Below, one piece after another: positions 34,230 to 42,919 of a stretch of DNA of 64,000 bases (the stretch's first letter is position 1; every line of letters begins with the position of its first letter). Origin of the DNA: Nicotiana tabacum (taxonomy: Eukaryota; Streptophyta; Magnoliopsida; Solanales; Solanaceae). The stretch lies in assembly GCF_000715075.1 (NCBI RefSeq), contig NC_134082.1, positions 61,777,466 to 61,841,465 on the forward strand. Direction: 5' to 3'. A program made the translations under genes and the position numbers. Below the pieces are notes generated by a model. That model did no database searches. It had not been told where the DNA came from and worked only from the letters and a program-made list of their open reading frames with translations.

Positions 34230-36180
34230 GAAATGGTTCACGCATAGGAGACGCACTTCCTAAATTAAGATTTCATTCATAGGAGACGCACTTCCTAGTT
34301 TAAAATCATTAAAATTTCACCCATAGGAGACGTACTTCCTAAGTTTATTTTACCCATAGGAGATGCACTTCCTAAATTTATTTTCATGCATAGGAGACGC
34401 ACTTCCTAAATTATTTTTACCCCATAGGAGACGCACTTCCTAAGTGTATTTTTACCTCATAGGAGACGCACTTTCTAAGTTTATTTTTACCCAAGGAGAC
34501 GCACTTCCTAAGTTTATTTTTACCCCATAGGAGACGCACTTCCTAAGTTTATTTTACCCATAGGAGATGCACTTCCTAAGTTTATTTTCATGCATAGGAG
34601 ACGCACTTCCTAAATTATTTTCATTCATAGGAGACGCACTTCCTAGTTCAAAACCATTACCCCATAGGAGACGCACTTCCTAAGTTTATTTTTACCCAAG
34701 GAGACGCACTTCCTAAGTTTATTTTTACCCCATAGGAGACGCACTTCCTAAGTTTATTTTTACCCCATAGGAGACGCACATCCTAAGTGTATTTTTACCC
34801 CATAGGAGACGCAATTCCTAAGTGTATTTTTACCCCATAGGAGACGCACTTCCTAAGTTTATTTTTACCCCATAGGAGACGAACTTCCTAAGTTTATTTT
34901 TACCCCATAGGAGATGCACTTCCTAAGTGTATTTTTACCCCATAGGAGACGCACTTCATAAGTTTATTTTTACCCAAGGAGACGCACTTCCTAAGTTTAT
35001 TTCACCCATAGGAGACGCACTTCCTAAGTTTAATTTCATGCATAGGAGACGCACTTCCTAAATTATTTTCATTCATAGGAGACGCTTTCTAGTTTAAAAT
35101 CATTAAAGTTTTACCCATAGGAGACGCACTTCCTAAGTTTATTTTACCCATAGGAGACGCACTTCCTAAGTTTAAATTTCATGCATAGGAGACGCACTTC
35201 CTAAATTAAGATTTCATGCATAGGAGACGCACTTCCTAAATCAAGATTTCATTAATAGGAGCGCACTTCCTAGTTTAAAATCATCAAAGTTTTACCCCTA
35301 GGAGACGCACTTCCTAAGTTTAATTTCATGCATAGGAGACGCACTTCCTAAATTATTTTCTTTCATAGGAGATACACTTCCTAGTTCAAAATCATTAAGG
35401 TTTCACCCATAGGAGACCCACTTCTTAAGTTTATTTTTACCCCAGGAGACGCACTTCCTAAGTTTATTTTACCCATAGGAGACGCACTTCCTAAGTTTAT
35501 TTTCATGTATAGGAGACGCACTTCCTAAATTAAGTTTTCATTCATAGGAAACGCACTTCCTAATTCAAAATCATTAAAGTTTCACCCATAGGAGACACAC
35601 TTCCTAAGTTTATTTCACCCATAGGAGACACACTTCCTAAGTTTAATTTCATGCATAGGAGACGCACTTCCTAAATTATTTTCATTCATAGGAGACGCAC
35701 TTCCTAGTTTAAAATCATTAAAGTTTTACCCATAGGAGACGCACTTCCTAAGTTTATTTTACCCATAGGAGACGCACTTCCTAAGTTTAAATTTCATGCA
35801 TAGGAGACGCACTTCCTAAATTAAAATTTCATGCATAGGAGACGCACTTCCTAAATTAAGATTTCATGCATAGGAGACGCACTTCCTAAATTAAGTTTTC
35901 ATTAATAGGAGACACACTTCCTACTTTAAAATCATTAAAGTTTCACCCCTAGGAGACGCACTTCCTAGTCTGGTTCATTTAAGTTCATTTGTAGGAGACG
36001 CACTTCCTAGTTTGAATCATTGAAGTTTCACCCCTAGAAAATGCATTTCGTAGTTTGGGTCGTTCAGGTTATATTTTGATTTAGGAGAAGCACTTCCTAA
36101 AAATGAGAGTTTACTACTAGGAGACACACTTTCTGATTTTGGTTCATACAAGTTTTACTCGTAGGAGATGCACTTCCTAG
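34230..36180 (+). repeat. Tandem array of a ~36-bp hairpin unit, about 50 copies
   Basis: A conserved core TAGGAGACGCACTTCCTA alternates with AT-rich spacers of mostly 12-25 bp (AGTTTATTTTTACCCCA, AATTAAGATTTCATGCA and others). The core is an inverted repeat, TAGGA/TCCTA around an 8-nt loop. Higher-order repetition of spacer types is visible, for example 35100-35260 resembling 35720-35870. Noncoding; part of the 3' untranslated region of the nested element. Confidence 0.92.
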
Positions 36181-36413
36181 TTGGGTTCATCGGCCCTCAA
36201 AATAGGATATGTTGGGTTCATCCGCCCTCGAATAGGATATGTTGGGTTCATCCGCCCTCAAAATAGGATATGTTGGGTTCATCCGCCCTCGAATAGGATA
36301 TGTTGGGTTTTCCGCCCTCAAATAGGATATGTTGGGTTCATCCGCCCTCAAAATAGGATATGTTGGATTCATCCGCCCTCGAATAGGATATGTTGGGTTC
36401 ATCCGCCCAAACA
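36181..36413 (+). repeat. Tandem array, ~30-bp unit, about 8 copies
   Basis: GGGTTCATCCGCCCTC, (A/G)AAATAGGATATGTT repeated head to tail. It directly continues the preceding array and runs into the truncated 3' LTR. Open frames on both strands are repeat artefacts. Confidence 0.92.
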
Positions 36414-36414
36414 T

Positions 36415-38478
36415 ATTGATTAGGTGATTGGTTATAGCTGATGGGGTAGTTTGGTAAATTGCAGTACGTTCAGGGGTAAAATGGTAATTTCAATAAGGTC
36501 GGAGGGGTATTTTGGAATTAAACATTTGAACAATTATTTAATATAATGGGGGACAAGACATAATGTAGTGAGGTGGGAATAATGTAATTATTTATGTTAA
36601 GCATGAGGGACAAGATGTAATGGATTGGGGTTGATATAATTATTTAATATAGTGGGGAACAAGACATAATGTAGTGGGGTGGGAATAATGTAATTATTTA
36701 TTTTAAGCATGGAGGACAAGGGTTTAAAATAAAGAAAACATTAAGTAGTGGGGACAAAGCATGCAATTGGGGGAATATTTCGGGTTGGAGATTCAAGACA
36801 AGAGTCTTGTTATAAATAGAGTTATTTGACACATTTTAAAGAGGACTAGGACTTGAACTTGAAAGACTTACTTAGAGAGAGAGAAAGGAAGAAACTTTAG
36901 AAGAAGAAAAAAGTTGAGGGAGTTGACTGAATTTTGAGAAATCAAAATTTGAGAGTAAAAGAGAAAGACAATTTGAACTTTCACTTGAATAATTTCTGTT
37001 TGCCTTTCCTTGAGTGTTATTCAAAATCAGTAAACTATTGCATCTTGTATCCGCCTCTCTTCTGCTTTGACTGCGATTGCATTTTGGTATTGCTGATTTT
37101 TCAATCTGTTACTGGGTTATTCTACTGGTCGTTATTGGTTTTGCGTTGTTGCTGAATCTGCTATTGCTGTGTATTTACACTACTGTTGCTTCTACTGATC
37201 TTCATCTTCTTTCCTTACTTTCCGAATACCAGGTACACAAACTGATACACTGGTTCATCTTGTAAGCCACTCGAAGCATGAATGCAAAAATGAGAAAGAT
37301 TTGAAGTTGTAGTTTAATGTAGTCTTTTCTTTCTTTTACCGTCTGTACATAGAACATTATATCCGTTGTCCATGTAAACTCTTTAAACGACTCACTTTCG
37401 AAACTTGACAATAATAACTAGAAAGTATGTAAATAAAGTAGGACCTTTTCTTCATTTATTTTAAGAAAACGAAAAAAATAGAAAATGTAGTCATGCTAAG
37501 ATTATCCTTTTAAAAATAATGAGACGAGCCTCGCCAAATAAAAAATGCAAATTGCAGGGCCCTCAATAATTGGTCATAATAAATACTTAGAATTTGGGAT
37601 GGACTGTTTAGTGAATTTCACTGCCTTCCCCAAAGATAATAACGTGCTAGACTCTTTAGACGCGATTTAATTAAATTACATTCTTAAACTCGGGTGCACA
37701 TTTATGTGACCCAAATCCAAATCTCAGCGGAGTCGAAATGTGTCTCTAATCATGGGTACATTGATTGTGATGTGGTTCGAGATGCGTGTCCATGACGTTG
37801 CAAATTCCTTTTAAAAAAAATAAGAATGAGATGAGTCTCGCCGAATAATAATACAAAATTGTCGGGCCCTCAGTAAATATTTGCTTTAAAATTGCTTAGA
37901 TTCTGGGACGGGCCGTTTAGCAAATTTCACGACCCTACCCAAAAAATAATGATACGCTAGTCGTGTTAGGCGCGTATTTAATAATGTTAGCTTCTTAAAC
38001 TTGGGTGCACATTTATGTGACCCAAATCCAAATCTCAACAGAGTTGAAATATGCCAACAACCACGGGTGCATTGATTGTGACGTGGTTCGAGATGTGTTT
38101 CCACGATGTTGCAATTCTTGATAAAAATAATAATAACAACAAAAGCAGTTAAAAGAAAATTCGCACATAGGTTCAATATGTATTAAATCAGATAATCAAG
38201 CCGAATATGACAGTTGAGCGACCGTGCTAGAACCACGAAACTCGGGAATGCCTAACACCTTCTTCCGGGTTAACAGAATTCCTTATCCGGATTTCTGGTT
38301 CGCGGACTGTAATACAGAGTCATTCTTTTCCTCGATTCGAGATTAAATTGGTGACTTGGGACACCCTAAATCTCCCAAGTGGCGACTCTGAAATAAATAA
38401 ACAAATCCCGTTTTGATTGTCCTTTAATTGGAAAAAACTCCTACGCCCCTTACGGGGACGGAAAAAGGAGGTGTGACA
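36415..38478 (+). repeat. 3' LTR of the nested element, 5'-truncated (2.06 kb)
   Basis: Aligns with 27323-28973 of the 5' LTR and ends GGAGGTGTGACA, followed by TCCAT. The first ~1.94 kb of the LTR, and any polypurine tract, are missing. The junction lies in ATTGATTAGGTG at the end of a tandem array. It carries about 403 bp (37252-37654) absent from the 5' LTR; much of this is a further copy of the LTR's own ~300-bp repeat. Confidence 0.85.
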
Positions 38479-38483
38479 TCCAT

Positions 38484-38852
38484 TTCGTGGATCCATGGTC
38501 TCCCAAGAATCATGTTGTAAGCCATCTCCATATCTACCACCTAGAACTTTGTATCTCTAACGACTCCTTCAGCGAATGTGGTGAGTGTTACCTCTCATTT
38601 CGTGAGGACACTAGAATTATCAAATCCAGATAGAGTATGTGCCTTTGGTATCACTTTGTCTTCAGCTTGCATCTCACGTAATACTCTCAGTAAAATAATG
38701 TTCACGGAACTACCTGGATCAATCAAAACTTGTTTCACATTAGTATCATATATAATTAAAGATATTACCAATGCATCATTATGAGGGGTTAATACGCCAT
38801 CTGCATCTGCGTCATTGAATGTAATGTTGTCTTCCTCTAAAACATGCCGCAC
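38484..38852 (-). pseudogene. Protease region of the Tat element
   Basis: Continues gag in a different frame. LIDPGSSVNIILL near 38750-38710 is the retropepsin active site, with the usual D-(S/T)-G reading DPG. YNMILGRPWIHEMD at the end is typical of the protease C-terminus and is interrupted by the nested element at 38483. One in-frame stop lies near 38548. It would process the polyprotein; here it is split from RT by 13 kb. Confidence 0.8.
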
Positions 38853-40557
38853 CCGGTTTCCCTTGGGTAATTGTTACTTTGAAAATTTTGTTAGCTGCCG
38901 TATATGATATACCCTTGACGTCTTCACCCCCACTTATAACGTTGATAGTTCTTTTAAGAGAAGGTGGTTTTGGGGGCTCCTGCATGTTCTTTATGTAAGC
39001 TTGCTTGCCTTTCTCACTGAACAACTCAGTAAGATACCCTTGTTTTAATAAATGATCAACTTCACTTTGTAAAACTCTGCAATCTACTGTTTTATGTCTG
39101 TGGTCATTATGAAACTCGCACCAATGGTCAGGGTTGCGCTTGTTTGGGTTCGATCTCATTTCCTTTGGCCATCGAACCTTATCTCCCATGCTTCTCAAAA
39201 CGGCTACGAGCTCGGAGGTTCTGATGTTTAAGTTGTAACCACCGAATTTCGCTTTTAAATTTCTATCATCATCTCGTGACTCATAGTTATTTCGCTCGTT
39301 CCTGAATCTTGATGAAGAACCTGATTCTCTGTTTCTTGATTTGTGATCGTACCTTTGATTACCCTGCTTTGACCGTGAATCCTTTCCCGCAGGTCCTATG
39401 TGAGGCTCGTACCTATTTTTACCGGATCTTTTTTCGGTCTCCGCACGTCTCGAACTTACCTTTTCTTCTTTTTGAAATCGTGGAACAATATCTGCCTCAA
39501 TCCTCAGCTTCGTGCTATACCTGTTATAAACATCATTCCACGTTGTAGCTGGGAATTCTGGAAGGTTTTCCTTGAGCCTCCTAGTAGCTTCTGAGCTTTT
39601 TTCATTCAAATTACTTGTGAAAGCTATAGCTGCCCAGCTGTCAGGTACACGCGGCAATGTCATTCTTTCTCGTTGAAATCTTTCCACGAATTCTCTAAGT
39701 AGTTTTGAGTCCTCTTGCTTGATTTTGAAAATATCCTCCATTCTTTTCTCTACTTTTTGAGCTCCCGAGTGTGCTTTGATGAAAGAATCTGCAAGCTCAG
39801 CAAAAGAATTTATAGAATTTTCGGATAAAAGAGAATACCATGTTAGCGCTCCTTTGGTGAGCGTTTCACCAAATTTTTTGACTAATACTGATTCAATCTC
39901 CTGCTTAGTCAAATCATTGCCTTTTACACCCGTCGTGAATGCAGTCACGTGATCTCGTGGGTCTGTTGTTCCATCATATTTTGGAATATCTAGCATTTTG
40001 AACTTTTTTGGAATTGGGAGTGGAGCAGCACTAGGCTTCCAGGGTTGTTGTGAACATCTATCCATATCTACCCCTTTGATTATGGGCGGCACCCAGGGTA
40101 TCTGCTTTATGCGCTCACTTTGCTCATTGAGCTGTTTCTGCAAGGTTAGTACTAAGTTTTGTAAATTTGAATTAACTAAATTACCTGGTTCTCCATCCTG
40201 CGATTCACTGGGGCTTCCATCGTTGCCTGAATTAACAAGCTTGGAACGAGGGTTCTCCAGAGTGTTGTTATTTGGAGTAGGTGTGGGGGGTGCAACAGGT
40301 AACTGGCTAACCAAGGCCTGAACGGCTTTATTGACCTGTGCGGTAATAAGTTTTTGCAAAGCCTCATCCATAGCTTCAACATTTTCGAATTGAGCCTGTC
40401 CATCAGTATGAGATCCCTCGGGAATGCCTTCACGAGATTGCCGAGGAGAGCCTTGTGGAGAAATAATCATTGCGTTATTTTCCTGAGGGTCTCTCTGAAG
40501 TTGTTGGTTTATTTGGTTTTCTTGTTTTCCTTGAATGTTGTCATTGTTGTTCGACAT
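38812..40557 (-). CDS. gag of the Tat element (long open frame, 581 codons)
   Basis: The start at 40557 is 46 bp downstream of the PBS. The N-terminal ~150 residues are Gln/Asn/Pro-rich. A Retrotrans_gag-type capsid domain follows at about residues 185-330 (KKFKMLDIPKYDGTTDPRDH, WYSLLSENSINSFAELADSF, FVERFQRERM). Then comes an Arg/Ser/Lys-rich basic region and a CEFHNDHRHKTVDC zinc-binding motif about 90 residues from the end. The frame should run on into protease, but a 1-bp insertion at about 38855-38856 shifts it and it ends 15 residues later. Gag forms the virus-like particle and packages RNA. This is by far the best preserved gene of the element. Confidence 0.88.
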   Translation of the reverse strand: MSNNNDNIQGKQENQINQQLQRDPQENNAMIISPQGSPRQSREGIPEGSHTDGQAQFENVEAMDEALQKLITAQVNKAVQALVSQLPVAPPTPTPNNNTLENPRSKLVNSGNDGSPSESQDGEPGNLVNSNLQNLVLTLQKQLNEQSERIKQIPWVPPIIKGVDMDRCSQQPWKPSAAPLPIPKKFKMLDIPKYDGTTDPRDHVTAFTTGVKGNDLTKQEIESVLVKKFGETLTKGALTWYSLLSENSINSFAELADSFIKAHSGAQKVEKRMEDIFKIKQEDSKLLREFVERFQRERMTLPRVPDSWAAIAFTSNLNEKSSEATRRLKENLPEFPATTWNDVYNRYSTKLRIEADIVPRFQKEEKVSSRRAETEKRSGKNRYEPHIGPAGKDSRSKQGNQRYDHKSRNRESGSSSRFRNERNNYESRDDDRNLKAKFGGYNLNIRTSELVAVLRSMGDKVRWPKEMRSNPNKRNPDHWCEFHNDHRHKTVDCRVLQSEVDHLLKQGYLTELFSEKGKQAYIKNMQEPPKPPSLKRTINVISGGEDVKGISYTAANKIFKVTITQGKPGAACFRGRQHYIQ

Positions 40558-40603
40558 AGTTGATGCAACAAGGAAAGTTAAGCGAAAAGAAAATAGATTA
40601 TCA

Positions 40604-40623
40604 GATTCCCGGTAACGAAACCA
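40604..40623 (-). promoter_or_regulatory. Primer binding site of the Tat element
   Basis: TGGTTTCGTTACCGGGAATC on the minus strand, 3 bp after the 5' LTR. It resembles a tRNA-Asp-type site with several differences; the tRNA is uncertain. Confidence 0.6.
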
Positions 40624-40626
40624 ATT

Positions 40627-41309
40627 TGTTTAACCAAAAAATAAAATTTTAGTCAAAGCTAGAATTTAGAAGAACACGGGTTACTGATAATCAAAAGAGT
40701 GTATACAAGGAAGTAATTTAGGTAGCAAGAGAGTAATCAAGAGAAAAACAAGTAAACCAAAGTTTATATCAATAGTATTTCATGTCCCCACAATGATCAG
40801 ATGTTTCCCTTTTATAGATATCTTGGAGATATACGTTTTGCCCAAATCATAATGAGGCTATTATGAGTAATTAAAGACATTTAATGCTACGTTACATAAT
40901 CATTAAATTCAATACAAATTCTCTAATGTATTCCACATTTAATGCCTATTAAATGCCGTATCTACACTCTTTTCTATTGTCAGATTCATTCCTTTTGATT
41001 CTCGGACATAAATGACTTAGATAGGTACGAGTGGTATTCCACATTTAATGCCTATTAAATGACGTATCTGCACTCTTTTCTATTGTCAGATTCATTCCTT
41101 TTGATTCTCGGACATAAATGACTTAGATAGGTACGGGTGCTGGGTTATTTGTATTCCTGCTCGTGCCTCTTCCTCTGCCATTTGCTCGTATCTGTTGCAA
41201 CTCGTGCCTCTTGGATAGTTATAATTCTTTGACCATTTAACCAATCTACGTGTTTCGACACGTATTCGACACATCACCTTTATATTTAAATACAATTTTT
41301 TCCAATACA
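40627..41309 (-). repeat. 5' LTR of the Tat element (683 bp)
   Basis: Pairs with 17150-17723; the size difference is explained by the internal 106-bp duplication. Followed by CTTAC at 41310-41314. Confidence 0.92.
40928..41139. repeat. 106-bp tandem duplication inside the 5' LTR
   Basis: GTATTCCACATTTAATG to GATAGGTACG(A/G)GTG, at 40928-41033 and 41034-41139. Single copy in the 3' LTR, so it arose after insertion or was not copied. Confidence 0.93.
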
Positions 41310-41479
41310 CTTACCTTCTTGGCTTTAAGTTCTATAAGATAGAACTTAAAGTTGAAAACTAGATTTGATTATAATTTTAAGTGAAATAATCTTTTTTTAC
41401 TTACAAAAAATAATTTTTTTTTTCCAAATAGGAGTAAAATTTATGTCCAAATGAAATTTAAATTTTTAACTTACCAACA

Positions 41480-41667
41480 AGTTTTGTGGTGGAGTGGTAA
41501 GTACTCTTTCATCCTTAACCAGAGGTCTCGGGTTCGAGTCTCTGGATATAGAGTTGCCTTTGTTAGGGAGCATTTTACCCCCAATGAAGAACTTCCCGGT
41601 AAGAATCCGAATTTAGTTGGGCCCCAATGTGAATACCAAACATCGGATAGAAAACCCAAAAAAAAAT
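41480..41667 (+). mobile_element. tRNA-derived SINE
   Basis: An A-box-like TGGTGGAGTGGTAAG (about 41487) and a B-box GGTTCGAGTCT (41531) lie 44 bp apart, followed by a tRNA-unrelated body and a short A-rich tail. Possible target duplication AACTTACCAAC (41468-41478) and AACTTCAAC (41668-41676), differing by a 2-bp gap. Pol III-type internal promoter by structure. Confidence 0.75.
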
Positions 41668-41952
41668 AACTTCAACTTCAAAATATTCATTCTTTCAGTT
41701 TCAACCAAATGCTATCCAAACGGGCAATAGTTTTTTGGAGTAAATTTTGAATACAAACAGAAGTTATCTGCAAATCTGTTAACCCCCACCACACTCAAAA
41801 GGATACTGTTAAATTGAATTAATTCCGCATGCAACGCATGACCACAACCAAATTCGTAAGTTGAGGATGAGAATACCGATTGCAATTGGACCTATCACGA
41901 AAATGACCGCTGACCAATGACCACAACCAAATTCGTAAGCTAAAAATAAATA

Positions 41953-42170
41953 CTCGCTCCGTTTTAATTTATGTGAATCCATTTAACTGGGTACAGAGTT
42001 TAAGAAAATAGAGAAAACTTTTGAACTTATGGTGTAAAATGAAACACATATATTTTGTGTGGCTATAAATCATTGCATAAAAGTAAATTGTTTCCAAATA
42101 AGGAAATGAATCATTCTTTTTGACACAGACCAAAAAGAAAATAAGTTTACGTAAATTGAAACGGAAGGAA
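41953..42170. mobile_element. Stowaway-like MITE (mariner type)
   Basis: CTCGCTCCGTTTTAATTTATGTG at the left and, inverted at the right, TTCCTTCCGTTTCAATTTACGT form a terminal inverted repeat. TA dinucleotides flank both ends. A second partial end (GAGGGAGTA) just to the right suggests a further copy. Confidence 0.65.
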
Positions 42171-42824
42171 TATTATAATTTCAGAGGGAGTATTATAATT
42201 TCATAGTTGATTGATATAATTAATGTCATTCTAGAGATAGTCCATGCAGCCATGCTGCCACTCGAAGAGAGTTTATGGCAATAATTTTAGCAATTTCAAG
42301 TTGCAACTTAGGCGCCGCCACCTTTGACTATATTTTCTAATTTGCCAAGTAATTGTAGTTGGCTTTGCCTGACAAACACTAGTAATAATTGCTTTATTCA
42401 TCTCAATTTATGTAACTGAGAACGGGATTTTAAAAAAACTTTTAAATCTTTGGATCTAAAACAAGCTAGAAATATTTGTGTTGTTTTATAATATCTTTAT
42501 TAAGGCTAAATAAAAAATCTTAAACTAAATTATAGTTAAATATATAAAAGTATCATTTTTATTCAAACTAATATCATCACATTAATAGAGACAAGAAAAG
42601 AATATCTAATAGTACTTTGTTTCTTTTTTTTTGCTGTCAAAGCTATCTGATATACTTAATTGATAGAGGATGTACCTTCCACATTTAATAGTATGTCCAA
42701 TATCTAGAGGGTTCAACTCAAAGGATAATAATTGATGTCAGCGCTTCATTAATTGCTCTAATTAAAGGAGGAGAAATAATATTTAATTACCGTTTTCAGT
42801 AAGTGGTAATGTATTATTCTATGC

Positions 42825-42834
42825 CTATAAATAG
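42825..42834 (+). promoter_or_regulatory. TATA box of the BURP gene
   Basis: CTATAAATAG, 86 bp upstream of the start codon, leaving room for a leader of about 50-60 bases. Confidence 0.75.
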
Positions 42835-42919
42835 AGGAAGATTATGTTCTGTGTTCCATCCAAGCCTGTGCCTTCAGTCCTTTAGCTATTTCTACAATAT
42901 CTCATATTCAAAGTTTCCA

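Larger units (their letters stand above)
25381..38478 (+). mobile_element. Nested non-autonomous Ogre-like LTR element (13.1 kb)
   Basis: Inserted in the protease of the Tat element with a 5-bp TCCAT duplication. Starts TGTAAGCACGTG and ends GGAGGTGTGACA. The 5' LTR (25381-28973) is followed by PBS TGGCGACTCTGCTGGGGA. The 3' LTR (36415-38478) lacks its first ~1.94 kb. Between them, 7.4 kb contain no recognisable gag, protease, RT, RNase H or integrase, only A- and AT-rich tracts, tandem repeats and a repeated hairpin module. The long LTRs, PBS and repeat-rich untranslated region fit the Ogre/Tat group; as a large derivative without coding capacity it resembles a LARD. Movement would need proteins in trans. 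Confidence 0.88.
17150..41309 (-). mobile_element. Tat-lineage Ty3/gypsy element with antisense gene, 24.2 kb including a nested insert
   Basis: Two LTRs in the same orientation (17150-17723 and 40627-41309) are flanked by CTTAC on both sides. Reading the minus strand: 5' LTR, PBS, gag, protease, [13.1 kb nested element], RT, RNase H, a second RNase H, integrase, a plus-strand antisense gene, polypurine tract, 3' LTR. Two consecutive RNase H domains and an extra ORF between integrase and 3' LTR are hallmarks of the Tat group. Without the insert the element would be about 11 kb. Gag is nearly intact while pol has several frameshifts, so the element cannot move on its own. Confidence 0.92.

Noticed and set aside
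34230..36180. Regular repeat-spacer pattern that looks like a CRISPR array
   Set aside because: Spacers are short, AT-rich and recur, the repeats vary, no cas gene exists, and the array lies in a plant LTR element.
36181..36423. Periodic open frames on both strands
   Set aside because: Created by a ~30-bp tandem repeat; no coding evidence.
38812..38860. Programmed frameshift between gag and protease of the Tat element
   Set aside because: The shift is explained by a single extra base at 38855-38856; without it gag and protease share one frame, as expected for the lineage.
41480..41545. Possible tRNA gene (A-box and B-box)
   Set aside because: No cloverleaf acceptor pairing is visible and the body continues into a SINE tail with a likely target duplication.
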